From CAYXGZ01 sp964464755 (GTDB lineage Bacteria; Planctomycetota; MHYJ01; JACPRB01), in the NCBI GenBank assembly GCA_964464755.1, contig CAYXGZ010000005.1:33465-97464 (forward strand): a stretch of DNA of 64,000 nucleotides, in the 5' to 3' direction. Below, piece by piece: positions 1 through 8,310 of the stretch (position 1 is its first letter; each line of letters starts with the position of its first letter). The notes beneath the pieces were generated by a model. That model made no database searches. It saw only the letters and a program-made list of their open reading frames with translations, and had not been told where the DNA came from. The position numbers and the translations under genes are program-made.

Positions 1-1
1 G

Positions 2-529
2 CGCCTCCCCACGCCGGAGGAGGCCGCGCTCATCGGCGCCTACGAGACCTGGATCAACGAGCACCCCTTCGAGCACGACGAGATCGTCCGCCGGGGCGAG
101 GAGCTCCTTGCCCGGCACCCGAAGGGCGCCGTCGCCGACGCCGCGAAGCGCCACATCGACGCGACGAAGGCGGCCCGGGACAAGCTCAAGCGGCGCGAGG
201 TGGACGACGAGGAGCGGGCCGTCAACGACCTGGCCGCGCGCCAGGACTTCGGCCAGGCCGTGGAGCGCGTGAACGCGCTGGTCGCGAAGCACGGGGCCGA
301 CCTCGACCTCAAGGACCGCCTCGTCCGCCTGCACGCCTCGCTCGTCGAGAAGGGCAAGATCCACGCGAAGGAGGTCGACGCGGAGGCCGGCAAGCTGCGG
401 GCCGCCGGGAAGACGCTCGAGGCCAAGGATCTCTACCTCCGCCTGACCTCGCGGCTCGGCGGGGGCAAGGTGCCGGAGTTCGCCGACCAGTGCCGGGCCG
501 CCACGCTGAACGCCGAGGGGCTCAAGTGA
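2..529 (+). CDS. C-terminal part of a helical, TPR-like protein (5' end outside window)
   Basis: The reading frame is open from the first bases of the window to TGA at 527-529, so the N-terminus lies upstream. The visible 175 residues are almost entirely charged, predicted helix, with Ala/Glu/Lys/Arg-rich heptads and no recognisable catalytic motif. The pattern (GRxxLAxxxxxxAxxLYLRL-like segments near the end) is what tetratricopeptide or coiled-coil proteins of this genome look like; the secreted protein at 18114-19559 has a similar style. Its stop codon overlaps the GTG of the downstream thioesterase, so the two are translationally coupled. Function is unknown. An internal ATG at 200 exists but the frame continues well upstream of it, so I treat the gene as truncated by the window edge. 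Confidence 0.7.
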   Translation, partial: RLPTPEEAALIGAYETWINEHPFEHDEIVRRGEELLARHPKGAVADAAKRHIDATKAARDKLKRREVDDEERAVNDLAARQDFGQAVERVNALVAKHGADLDLKDRLVRLHASLVEKGKIHAKEVDAEAGKLRAAGKTLEAKDLYLRLTSRLGGGKVPEFADQCRAATLNAEGLK

Positions 530-945
530 GCGGGCCCTTCGATCCGCCCGCCATCGTGCGCGAGGTCTCCGCGCGGGTCCGCTACGGCGAGACGGACCGC
601 ATGGGAGTCGTCTGGCACGGCAACTTCATCGGCTACTTCGAGACCGGCCGCACGGAGTTCATGCGCGCGGCCGGCCTGTCCTACGCCGAGCTCGAGCGCC
701 GGGGCGTGTACCTCGTGGTCGTGGACGCCCGGGCGCGTTACCACGCCAACGTGGGCTACGATTCGGAGATCCGGATCCGGACGACGGTCGAGGAGCTGGG
801 GCGGGCGACGGTCACCTTCGCCTACCGGGTGGAGGACGCCGCCGGGCGGCTCCTCTGCGACGGGAGCACGCGCCTCGCCGCGGTCACTCCTTCCTTTAAG
901 CCGGTGCGCCTCCCCGACGACGTGGCGGACCTGCTCCGGCGCTGA
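526..945 (+). CDS. Acyl-CoA thioesterase, YbgC/4-hydroxybenzoyl-CoA thioesterase family
   Basis: A 139-residue single hot-dog-fold protein, the usual length for this family. The signature is seen near the N-terminus: YGETDRMGVVWHGNFIGYFE, with the Asp of ETDRMG at the position of the catalytic aspartate of 4-hydroxybenzoyl-CoA thioesterase and YbgC. The family hydrolyses acyl-CoA thioesters in the cytosol; the substrate cannot be read from sequence. I chose GTG at 526 rather than an upstream ATG at 490 because GTG overlaps the preceding stop as GTGA, has a GAGGGG Shine-Dalgarno at 514-519, and the hot-dog homology begins just after it. In other bacteria YbgC sits with Tol-Pal genes, but no tol gene is visible here. 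A link to the aromatic-CoA genes at 56-63 kb is conceivable but unsupported by position. Confidence 0.85.
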   Translation: MSGPFDPPAIVREVSARVRYGETDRMGVVWHGNFIGYFETGRTEFMRAAGLSYAELERRGVYLVVVDARARYHANVGYDSEIRIRTTVEELGRATVTFAYRVEDAAGRLLCDGSTRLAAVTPSFKPVRLPDDVADLLRR

Positions 946-962
946 ACCGGGCCTTGATTTTC

Positions 963-992
963 GTGACAGCGGCGACGGGTGGTGGGTATATT
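963..992 (+). promoter_or_regulatory. Sigma-70 promoter for the HEAT-repeat operon
   Basis: GTGACA (963-968) and TATATT (987-992) are separated by 18 nt; each matches the sigma-70 consensus at 5 of 6 positions. Predicted initiation is near 999, giving a leader of about 35 nt that contains GGAGAG (1022-1027) six nt before the ATG at 1034. This is one of the few conventional leadered promoters in the window. Confidence 0.65.
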
Positions 993-1033
993 TCAACCTT
1001 TCTCGGGATCCTCTGTTTCTCGGAGAGCGACCT

Positions 1034-4033
1034 ATGAAGCGGAGCCGGGCGTACCTGCCTTCCGTCGTCCTCCTCCTCTGCGCGTTCAGCTTCCAGGCCG
1101 ACGAGAAGAAGACCTCCACGGCGCTGCTGGCCGACGGCCAGAAGCTGGAAGCCGACCTCCGCGCCTCCATGGTCACCCTCGGGCAACTCGGCGCCGCCAT
1201 CGGCAAGATCGACGGGCAGCTCGAGAAGATCGACTCGGAATCGGCCCGCGTGAAGGTCGAGGCCGAGGCTTCCGATCCCGCGAAGACCCGCCTGGACCCC
1301 GTCCTCGCCGCGCTGGCCGCGAAGCGAAAGCCGCTCGAGGTCGAAAAGGCCCGCCTGGACGCGGAGCGCAACCGCCTGACGGGCCAGAAGCTCGCCGAGC
1401 GGGCCCTGGACCGTTACCGCAAGTCCGCCGACAAGGCCGCCGCCGAGGGCCGCAAGGACGTGCTCGCCCGCGCCCTGCTCGGCGTGGGCCGGGTCTCCGA
1501 GATCCTCGTCCCCGAGAACGTCGCCGACGCGCAGGCCGCCTACGGCCGCGTGGTCGCCGAGGCGGGCGACGTGGACCCCGAGGCCGGCGTGGCCCGCGAG
1601 AAGATCGCCCGGAAGGGCGTCGACGTCTACGTCGACCAGTTCGCGGCCTTCGTCTCCGACTGGCGCGACATCCTCCGGAACTCCCCCACCACGCTCATCG
1701 AGAAGAAGAACGAGATCTGGGCCAAGGTCCAGCCGCTCGGCGAGGGCGCCATCCACGGCCTGCTCCAGTCCCTCGGGCACCGCGACGAGGTCGTCCGCGG
1801 CTTCGCCGCCGAGATGCTCGCCGACGTGATCAACGGCGACGGCCTGGGCAAGGTGATCGAGCGCCTCAACGACCCCTCGGTCGACGTGCGCGCCGGCGCG
1901 GGCCTGGCGGTCAACCGCATCTTCGACAAGTGGACGCAGGCCCGGGCGTACGACCTCGAGGCCGAGAAGATCCGCGAGGACCTCGCCTCGCTGCAGCCGG
2001 ACGATCCGAAGGCCAAGCAGGTCCTCGAGAAGAACCTGGCCCGCGCGAAGGAGAACGAGGAGAACGCCTCGAAGATCCGCGGCCGCATCCCGAAGGAGCT
2101 CGGCCAGAAGGGCGCCGTCGCCGAGCAGCTCACGAAGCTGCTCAAGGACGAGAGCGCCGTCGCCGCGGCCCGCATCGAGGCCGCCAAGGCCGTCGAGGCC
2201 CTCGGCGAGGTCACCGGCGACCTGGTCGACGGCATCCTCCAGGGCCTCTCCTCGAAGAACCGCTCGGTCCGCGAGTCCTGCTGCGTCGCCGCCTCCGGCG
2301 TCGACACGACGAACTCCGAGGCCAAGCACAAGCTCGTGGACCGGCTGAACGAGATCATCCAGTACGAGCCCGAGCGGGACGAGAAGCCCGTGGGCGAGCG
2401 CGACCTGGCCAACGACGTCGGCGTCCGCGTCGCCGCGGCGGGCTCGCTGGGCCGCATCGGCGCGGTCAAGTCGATCCCGCCCCTCGTCGAGGCGCTCTCC
2501 GACAACTCCTCCGCCGTGCGGGCCCGCGCCAACCAGGCGCTGAAGGACCTCACCGGCCGGGACTTCGGCTACGAGGCGAACCCGCTCATCTCGGAGCGCC
2601 TGAAGCCCGAGGAGCTGGCCGCCGCGCAGATCGCCAAGCGCCAGGAGGCCATCGACAAGTGGACGGCCTGGTGGAACGAGACGCTCGGCGTCGCCGTCCT
2701 CGTCGACCGCTTCTGGACCTTCCAGGCCCAGTGGAAGATGGGCGACCCGTCGCGCCTCTACGACAAGGACCTCTACCTGCGCGACCTGACGAGCCGGTCC
2801 TACATCTTCTTCGACCCGAAGGGCCAGCTGGAGCGCGCGGCCCGGGCCGCGGACCGCTTCGCCGTCCGCAAGAACTTCCTGCAGCAGGACGCGGTGGACC
2901 TCGGCGCCCCGGCGCTCGAGAAGCTCCCCGCCTACCTCTCCGGCGCGACGGACGGCGACAAGGGCCTCGCGCCCGACCTCCAGGCCCGCAGCCGGGCCTG
3001 CGTCCGCCTCTTCGTCGCCGAGACGATCGCCAAGCTCGTCGCGAAGCTGAGCGACTCCTCGAAGGTCTCCGGCCTCCGCGACAAGGTCTCCTCCGGCTCC
3101 AAGGAGGAGAAGGTCGGCGCCGCCCTGGCCCTGGGCTACCTCCCCGCCAGCGCCGTCACCGACGCCGAGCGCGAGGTGCTCGAGAAGCGCGGGCTGGAGG
3201 ACGGCGAGGCCGAGGTCCGCGAGGCCTCCGCCCGCAGCCTCGCCCGCGTCGGAACGGCGCAGAATGGCGCCGGGCTTGCGAAGGTCGCCACGACCATCGC
3301 CGCCGACAAGGCCGGGGAGCAGGCGCAGGTCGCCGCGCTCTGGGCCCTGATCGCCACGAAGCCGAAGAACGCCGAGGTGGTCCGCGCGCTGGGCGAGATG
3401 GTGGGCGGCGACGCCGCCGACAAGCGCTCTCCGAGCCCCCTGGTCCGCGAGTTCGCCTGCGAGGCCATCGGCGCGATCGCCGATCCGTCCGCGCTGCAGA
3501 ACCGCTGGATCGCCCGCGCCCGGGTCGACTCCGTGAAGACCGTCCGCGACGCCGCGGGCCGCGCGATCAAGGCGATCGGCGCCGCGTCGCCCGAGGCCGC
3601 CCAGGCCGCCGCCGACCTGCTCAAGGACGACAAGTCGAGCTCCATCGACCGCACCGGCGGCGCCCTCGCCCTCGGCGAGATCGGCGACGGCAAGTTCGCC
3701 CACGCGCTGGTCCGCCGGCTCGTGGACGAGAACCCGCCGACCGTGCTTTCGAAGGACAGCGACCCCTCGGTCCGCGCCGCCGTCTGCGAGGCCCTCGGCC
3801 TCCTGGGCGAGGCGGGCCGCTACGTCGAGGCCGGCCAGGCGCTCATCGCCTCGCTCACCGACGCCTCGGAGGAGGTCCAGCGGACGGCCTACGACGCGCT
3901 GAAGAAGATCTCCGGCGGCCCGCTGCCGGAGTTCAAGGTCGAGGACAAGGCCGAGGACAAGGCCAAGGCCGTCGCCGACATCCAGGTCGCCTTCGACCAG
4001 GCGAAGGGCTCCTGGAAGCAGATGGGCCAGTAG
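1034..4033 (+). CDS. Secreted HEAT-repeat protein
   Basis: A 999-residue protein starting with a signal peptide (MKRSRAYLPSVVLLLCAFSF, then QADEKK). After a coiled-coil N-terminal third it carries repeated alpha-helical HEAT/armadillo-type units, seen as recurring segments such as VVRGFAAEMLADV, VRVAAAGSLGRIGAVKSIPPLVEAL, VREASARSLARVG, LVREFACEAIGAIAD and VRAAVCEALGLLGEAGRYVEA. HEAT solenoids are protein-binding scaffolds; export to the cell envelope follows from the signal peptide. No enzyme motif is visible. The start is fixed by GGAGAG six bases upstream. The next gene begins on the base after this TAG, in the same frame, so they are co-transcribed. Function unknown; a structural or docking role in the envelope is inference. 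Confidence 0.85.
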   Translation: MKRSRAYLPSVVLLLCAFSFQADEKKTSTALLADGQKLEADLRASMVTLGQLGAAIGKIDGQLEKIDSESARVKVEAEASDPAKTRLDPVLAALAAKRKPLEVEKARLDAERNRLTGQKLAERALDRYRKSADKAAAEGRKDVLARALLGVGRVSEILVPENVADAQAAYGRVVAEAGDVDPEAGVAREKIARKGVDVYVDQFAAFVSDWRDILRNSPTTLIEKKNEIWAKVQPLGEGAIHGLLQSLGHRDEVVRGFAAEMLADVINGDGLGKVIERLNDPSVDVRAGAGLAVNRIFDKWTQARAYDLEAEKIREDLASLQPDDPKAKQVLEKNLARAKENEENASKIRGRIPKELGQKGAVAEQLTKLLKDESAVAAARIEAAKAVEALGEVTGDLVDGILQGLSSKNRSVRESCCVAASGVDTTNSEAKHKLVDRLNEIIQYEPERDEKPVGERDLANDVGVRVAAAGSLGRIGAVKSIPPLVEALSDNSSAVRARANQALKDLTGRDFGYEANPLISERLKPEELAAAQIAKRQEAIDKWTAWWNETLGVAVLVDRFWTFQAQWKMGDPSRLYDKDLYLRDLTSRSYIFFDPKGQLERAARAADRFAVRKNFLQQDAVDLGAPALEKLPAYLSGATDGDKGLAPDLQARSRACVRLFVAETIAKLVAKLSDSSKVSGLRDKVSSGSKEEKVGAALALGYLPASAVTDAEREVLEKRGLEDGEAEVREASARSLARVGTAQNGAGLAKVATTIAADKAGEQAQVAALWALIATKPKNAEVVRALGEMVGGDAADKRSPSPLVREFACEAIGAIADPSALQNRWIARARVDSVKTVRDAAGRAIKAIGAASPEAAQAAADLLKDDKSSSIDRTGGALALGEIGDGKFAHALVRRLVDENPPTVLSKDSDPSVRAAVCEALGLLGEAGRYVEAGQALIASLTDASEEVQRTAYDALKKISGGPLPEFKVEDKAEDKAKAVADIQVAFDQAKGSWKQMGQ

Positions 4034-4909
4034 GTGAAGTTCGGGACCTACCAGCTCGGGGCGAAGACCTCCGCCTGCGCGATCGTCGGGGACCACGTCT
4101 ACGACCTCGCCCAGGCGTTCTTCCGCTCCTTCAAGCGCCCGTTCAAGTACCCCGACCTGCTCGCGTTCCTCCAGGACGGCGGGCCCGAGCGGCTCGCCGG
4201 CGTCGACCTCGGCCGCCTCAAGGAGGACCGCAGCGTCGCCCTGCCCCGCCGCGAGGTGCGCCTCCGCGCCCCGCTGCTGCGGCCCCCGAAGATCATCTGC
4301 ATCGGCCTCAACTACCGCGACCACGCCGCCGAGCAGAAGAAGGACCCGCCCGCCCAGCCGCTGCTCTTCTCCAAGGCCTCCAACGCCGTCGTCGGCGACC
4401 GCGACGCGATCCGCATCCCCCGCGGCATCTCCGACAAGATCGACCACGAGGTCGAGCTCGGCGTCGTCATCGGCCGCGAGGCCTCCAGGGTGAAGCAGGC
4501 GGACGCGGCGGCCCACGTGTTCGGCTACACGATCATCAACGACGTCACGGCCCGCGACCTCCAGCAGAACGACAAGCAGTGGTTCCGGGCCAAGAGCCTG
4601 ACCTCCTTCGCGCCGATGGGGCCGCTCGTCGTCACGCCGGACGAGCTGGACGCCTCGAACCTCGAGCTGGAGCTCAAGGTCAACGGCGAGGTCCGGCAGA
4701 AGGGCACGACGCGGGACCTGATCTTCGACGTGCCCCGGCTCATCGAGTACATCAGCGCCTCGCTCGTCCTCGAGGTGGGCGACGTCATCGCCACGGGCAC
4801 GCCCGCGGGCGTCGGCGTCTTCCGCAACCCCCCGGTCTTCCTGAAGACCGGCGACGAGGTCGAGGCCCGCATCCAGGGCATCGGCGCCCTCGTCAACCCG
4901 GTGGAATAG
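4034..4909 (+). CDS. Fumarylacetoacetate hydrolase (FAH) family protein
   Basis: A 291-residue member of the FAH/2-keto-hydrolase family, a normal length. Seen: KIICIGLNYRDHAAEQ near residues 86-101, the acidic metal ligands in DHEVELG (Glu139 and Glu141) and Asp170 in INDVTARDLQ, and the TPAGVG motif near the C-terminus. The family uses Mg2+/Mn2+ to cleave or decarboxylate beta-diketo acids in catabolism of aromatic or amino acids; the exact substrate (fumarylpyruvate, acylpyruvate, oxaloacetate, a 2-hydroxydienoate) is not decidable here. The GTG start directly abuts the preceding TAG without its own Shine-Dalgarno, so translation probably depends on the upstream gene. gltX follows after 12 bases. 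Confidence 0.88.
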   Translation: MKFGTYQLGAKTSACAIVGDHVYDLAQAFFRSFKRPFKYPDLLAFLQDGGPERLAGVDLGRLKEDRSVALPRREVRLRAPLLRPPKIICIGLNYRDHAAEQKKDPPAQPLLFSKASNAVVGDRDAIRIPRGISDKIDHEVELGVVIGREASRVKQADAAAHVFGYTIINDVTARDLQQNDKQWFRAKSLTSFAPMGPLVVTPDELDASNLELELKVNGEVRQKGTTRDLIFDVPRLIEYISASLVLEVGDVIATGTPAGVGVFRNPPVFLKTGDEVEARIQGIGALVNPVE

Positions 4910-4921
4910 AGGACGCCCGCC

Positions 4922-6250
4922 ATGGCCGAGCCGAAAGTCCGGGTCCGCTTCGCCCCCTCGCCCACCGGCGACCTCCACATCGGCGGCGTGCGCACGGCGC
5001 TCTACAACTATCTCCACGCCCGGCACACCGGCGGGACCTTCGTGCTGCGCATCGAGGACACCGACCAGAAGCGCAACCGCGAGGACTCCCTCGCCACGAT
5101 CAAGGACGGGCTGTCCTGGTGCGGGATCGCGTGGGACGAGGGCCCGCACTACCAGAGCCTCCGCCTCGAGCGCTACAAGGAGCTGGCCCTCGAGCTGGAG
5201 AAGAAGGACCGCGCGTACTGGCAGGAGGACCCCGAGAAGGGCAAGGCGCTCCGCTTCCGCATCGACCGCGGCCGCATCGCCTGGACGGACCTCGTGCACG
5301 GCGAAAGCGCGATGGACACCTCGGCCGACCCCGACCTCGTCATCCTGAAATCGGACGGCTTCCCCACCTACAACTTCGCCGTCGTGGTCGACGACCACGA
5401 CATGGGGATAACCGACGTGCTCCGCGCCGACGAGCACTACTCGAACACGCCGAAGCAGATCTCGCTCTACCGCGCGCTCGGCTGGGAGCCGCCGCGCTTC
5501 GGCCACATGCCGATCATCTTCGCGCCCGACGGCACGAAGCTCTCGAAGCGCGAGACCGAGAAGTACCGCGCCATGGGCCTGCCCGTCACCGTCAGCGAGT
5601 GCCGGGCGCTCGGCTACCTCCCCGAGGCCATCGTCAACTTCCTCGCCCTGCTCGGCTGGTCGCCCGGCAACGACCTCGAGCTGATGACGCTCGAGGAGAT
5701 GGTCGGGAAGTTCACGCTCGACCGCGTGGGCCACACGCCCGCGAAGTTCCTCGTCGACAAGCTCCAGTGGATGAACGGCCAGTACATCCGCAAGACGCCG
5801 CTCGACCGGCTCGTCGAGCTCTGCCGGCCCTACCTCGCGGCCGCGTACGACCTCGCGAGGATCCCCGCGGAGCGCGTCCGCATGGCCGTCGCCCAGCAGC
5901 AGGAGCGGCTCAAGCGGCTCGACGAGATCGCGGGGCTCGTGAAGTTCGCGTTCGGCCCGCTCGAGTACGACCCCGCGGCCCTGAAGAAGCACCTCGACAA
6001 GCCGCTGCTCGCGGAGCTGCGGGCGGCCATCGCGGGCCTCGGGGCGTTCGACAAGGACGGGATCGACGCGCTGCTCAAGGAGCTGGCCGCGAAGCGCGGG
6101 GCCAAGCTCGGCGCCGTCGCCCAGCCGCTCCGCGTGGCCCTCACCGGGGGGACGGTCAGCCCCCCGATCCACGACGTGCTCCAGCTGCTCGGCCGCGAGG
6201 AGGCGCTCCGGCGCCTCGACGCCGCCGCCAACCTCCAGGTGCCCGCATGA
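4922..6250 (+). CDS. gltX: Glutamyl-tRNA synthetase (shortened connective region)
   Basis: Class I aminoacyl-tRNA synthetase that charges tRNA-Glu in the cytosol. Seen: PSPTGDLHIGG (residues 12-22, the HIGH motif), VLRIEDTDQKRN, SDGFPTYNFAVVVDDHDM and GTKLSKRE (KMSKS motif, Lys206-Arg210), followed by the all-helical anticodon-binding domain. At 442 residues it is shorter than the usual 470-490. The loss maps to the connective region: AYWQED is followed almost directly by GKALRFR, where most GluRS have some 30-40 residues including Cys-containing segments. Start ATG is preceded by AGAGGACG. Its TGA overlaps the ATG of the PfkB-type kinase. A discriminating versus non-discriminating role cannot be told from this window. 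Confidence 0.95.
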   Translation: MAEPKVRVRFAPSPTGDLHIGGVRTALYNYLHARHTGGTFVLRIEDTDQKRNREDSLATIKDGLSWCGIAWDEGPHYQSLRLERYKELALELEKKDRAYWQEDPEKGKALRFRIDRGRIAWTDLVHGESAMDTSADPDLVILKSDGFPTYNFAVVVDDHDMGITDVLRADEHYSNTPKQISLYRALGWEPPRFGHMPIIFAPDGTKLSKRETEKYRAMGLPVTVSECRALGYLPEAIVNFLALLGWSPGNDLELMTLEEMVGKFTLDRVGHTPAKFLVDKLQWMNGQYIRKTPLDRLVELCRPYLAAAYDLARIPAERVRMAVAQQQERLKRLDEIAGLVKFAFGPLEYDPAALKKHLDKPLLAELRAAIAGLGAFDKDGIDALLKELAAKRGAKLGAVAQPLRVALTGGTVSPPIHDVLQLLGREEALRRLDAAANLQVPA

Positions 6251-7146
6251 ACCCCGTGCTCGTCGTCGGCTCGGTCGCCCTGGACACCGTCGAGACCCCG
6301 GTCGCGCGCCGCGACGAGGTCCTCGGCGGCTCGGCGACCTACTTCTCGATCGCGGCCCGGCGCTTCGCGCCCGTCCGCCTCGTCGGCATCGTCGGACGCG
6401 ACTTCCCCAAGGCCCACCGGGAGCTCTTCGCATCGCACCAGATCGACCTCGAGGGCCTGCAGGTCGGCCCCAAGCCGACGTTCCGCTGGCACGGGCGCTA
6501 CGACGCCGCGCTGCAGGGCCGGCAGACGATCAAGGTCGACCTCGAGATCCTCGAGCACTTCCGGCCCGAGCTGCCCGAGACCTACCGGGACTCGAAGGTC
6601 GTCCTGCTCGGCAACACGAGCCCCGCGACGCAGTCGGCCGTGCTCTCGCAGCTGCGCAAGCCCTCGTTCGTCATGCTCGACACGATGAACATCTGGATCC
6701 AGACGGAGCGGACGGCGCTCTGGAACCTGCTCCCGCGGATCGACGCGCTCTGCGTCAACCACGAGGAGGCGTCGATGCTGGCCGAGACGCCCAACCTCGC
6801 GAAGGCCGTGCAGATCCTGCTCGGCGCGGGCCTGCGCTGCCTCATCGTCAAGCGCGCGGAGCACGGGGCCACGATCTACAACCGCCACTTCTCCTTCAAC
6901 GTGCCCGCGGTGCCCACGCCGGACGTCGTCGATCCGACGGGCGCCGGCGACTCCTTCGCGGGCGGCTTCCTCGGCTACGTGGCGAAGGCCGGGTCGGCGG
7001 ACGCCGAGCTGAAGCGCGCGCTGATTTACGGCTCGGTGATGGGCTCGCTCGCCGTCGAATCCTTCGGACCGGAGCGCACGTCGTCGGCGGCCGAGTCCGA
7101 GGTCGAAAGCCGCTTCAAGGACCTCGTGGGGATGATCAGCCTCTGA
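6247..7146 (+). CDS. PfkB/ribokinase-family carbohydrate or nucleoside kinase
   Basis: A 299-residue ribokinase-fold kinase. Seen: N-terminal LVVGSVALDTVETP, the GGSATYFSIAA segment that substitutes for the GG-x-x-N substrate loop, NHEEASML, and the C-terminal signature VDPTGAGDSFAGGFLGY whose Asp is the catalytic base and whose GAGD forms the anion hole. The family phosphorylates sugars or nucleosides with ATP. The specific substrate is unknown; proteins with this GGSAxYxS variant are often annotated only as PfkB or sugar kinase. ATG overlaps the gltX stop (ATGA), so the genes are translationally coupled. There is no sugar transporter or sugar pathway gene next to it that would narrow the substrate. 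Confidence 0.88.
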   Translation: MNPVLVVGSVALDTVETPVARRDEVLGGSATYFSIAARRFAPVRLVGIVGRDFPKAHRELFASHQIDLEGLQVGPKPTFRWHGRYDAALQGRQTIKVDLEILEHFRPELPETYRDSKVVLLGNTSPATQSAVLSQLRKPSFVMLDTMNIWIQTERTALWNLLPRIDALCVNHEEASMLAETPNLAKAVQILLGAGLRCLIVKRAEHGATIYNRHFSFNVPAVPTPDVVDPTGAGDSFAGGFLGYVAKAGSADAELKRALIYGSVMGSLAVESFGPERTSSAAESEVESRFKDLVGMISL

Positions 7147-7147
7147 G

Positions 7148-8104
7148 GTGAGGATGACCGAGCCGAGGCCGCGACCCGCCGGGTCGTCCGCGATGCTGCC
7201 CTCGGTGCGGACCGGACGGGATCCCTCGGACGCGCCGACGCAGCGCGCCCACGTCAGCGAGCTCCTCAAGGTCCCGCTCCGCCACCCCCTGCTCGTCCGC
7301 GCGTCGATCGCCGCGGCCACCGCGTTCGTGCCGCGCGGCCTCCTGGCCGGCGGGGCCTGGCTCGGCCTGCTCCTGGCGGTCGCCGCGCTGCTCGACCTGC
7401 CCCTGGCCGGCATCGAGCCCGAGGGCCGGCGCCGGGTGGTCGCGATGGGCCCGGAATTCCTCCGGCTCGCGGGGCTCGCGGGCGCGGTGTCCGTCGTGGC
7501 CTGGGCGGCCCGCCGGCGCATCGACGGGGCGAAGCCGGACGCGGCGGGCGCGCTGGCGTGGCTGCGCCGCTCGATGCTGGTCGTGCTGGGCCTGCCGGTG
7601 GCCGCGGGCGTGGCGGCCGTCGCCTTCCGCGGGCTGGCGGCCGGGGCGGCGGCGATCTCCGATTCCACCGGCCTGCTCCGGGTCGCGGCGCTCTCGTCGT
7701 CGGCCCTGGTCGTGGCCACGATGGGCGTGCTCGCGATGGCGGTGGCCTACGTCTCGGCGATCGCGGCGATCGAGGGCTGCCCGGCGTCGGAGGCGGGCGC
7801 GGTGCTCTCGGGTCTGGCCCGTCGGGCGGCGCCGGCGCTGGCGCTGCATTTCGGCGTGATCGCGCTCTTCGCCGGCGGGGCCTGGTCGGCGAGCCACTGG
7901 GCGGCGGAGCGGGTCTGGGCGCTGGCGGGGCCGGGACCGGCGGTCGGGACGCTGCGGCACGCGCTGCTGGACGGGGCGCTCTTCCAGGCGGCGGCGTGGA
8001 CTCCCGGGGCGGCGCTCCTGGGGGCCCTGGCGGTCTCGTCCTGGCTGCTGCTGCGGGAGAGCGACGTGACGACCCCCCTCCCCCTCGATCCCGGCGGGAA
8101 ATAA
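7148..8104 (+). CDS. Polytopic membrane protein of unknown function
   Basis: A 318-residue protein with a hydrophilic, proline-rich N-terminus of about 45 residues followed by roughly six hydrophobic stretches (for example GLLAGGAWLGLLLAVAALLD, MLVVLGLPVAAGVAAVAF and ALVVATMGVLAMAVAYVSAI), so it is an inner-membrane protein. I recognise no family. It follows the PfkB-type kinase after one base and ends at the terminator at 8105-8133, so it is the last gene of this run. The start could be GTG 7148 or ATG 7154; GGTGAGG lies too close to the ATG to decide. Hydrophobic Ala/Leu/Gly-rich low-complexity composition makes distant homology uncertain. Confidence 0.7.
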   Translation: MRMTEPRPRPAGSSAMLPSVRTGRDPSDAPTQRAHVSELLKVPLRHPLLVRASIAAATAFVPRGLLAGGAWLGLLLAVAALLDLPLAGIEPEGRRRVVAMGPEFLRLAGLAGAVSVVAWAARRRIDGAKPDAAGALAWLRRSMLVVLGLPVAAGVAAVAFRGLAAGAAAISDSTGLLRVAALSSSALVVATMGVLAMAVAYVSAIAAIEGCPASEAGAVLSGLARRAAPALALHFGVIALFAGGAWSASHWAAERVWALAGPGPAVGTLRHALLDGALFQAAAWTPGAALLGALAVSSWLLLRESDVTTPLPLDPGGK

Positions 8105-8133
8105 AAAACCCGTCCACGCGGGACGGGCTTTTT
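8105..8133. terminator. Bidirectional intrinsic terminator
   Basis: CCCGTCC and GGACGGG pair around a five-base loop, flanked by AAAAA on the left and TTTTT on the right. It therefore works in both directions: for the membrane-protein operon on + and for the 5S rRNA gene on -, whose 3' end is only a few bases away. Confidence 0.85.
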
Positions 8134-8136
8134 ATA

Positions 8137-8257
8137 GGCTGGCAACGACCTACTTTCCCGACGATGTAATTCCCGTCAGTATCATCGGCCCGTGGGGCTT
8201 AACGACCGTGGTCGGAATGGGAACGGGTGTAACACCCACGGCAACGGGTCACCAGCC
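8137..8257 (-). rRNA. rrf: 5S ribosomal RNA, solitary gene
   Basis: Read on the minus strand, the 121-nt sequence begins GGCUGGUGACC and ends GUUGCCAGCC, so its ends pair to form helix I. It contains the canonical 5S segments UUCCGACCACGGUCGUUAAG (loop C/helix III region) and GGGAAAGUAGGUCGUUGCCA near the 3' end. No 23S or 16S gene lies beside it: a glucan phosphorylase is upstream and a convergent membrane-protein operon is downstream. It has its own promoter (8265-8292) placed so that transcription would begin at about the first nucleotide of the RNA, and its own terminator. It is thus a complete monocistronic 5S unit. Confidence 0.95.
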
Positions 8258-8264
8258 GAGGGGG

Positions 8265-8292
8265 ATTGTACGAATCCCCGGCCGCGAGTCAA
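8265..8292 (-). promoter_or_regulatory. Promoter of the solitary 5S rRNA gene
   Basis: On the minus strand TTGACT (8287-8292) and TACAAT (8265-8270) are 16 nt apart, each 5 of 6 to consensus. The -10 box ends 7 nt before the 5S 5' end, so the initiating nucleotide is about 8257. Confidence 0.8.
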
Positions 8293-8310
8293 GCGAAATG
8301 CGGCCGGAAA

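Noticed and set aside
1034..4909. HEAT-repeat protein and FAH hydrolase as a single read-through product
   Set aside because: They are in the same frame with only TAG between them, but the FAH start GTG fits the family N-terminus, the stop is TAG rather than UGA, and no recoding signal is evident.
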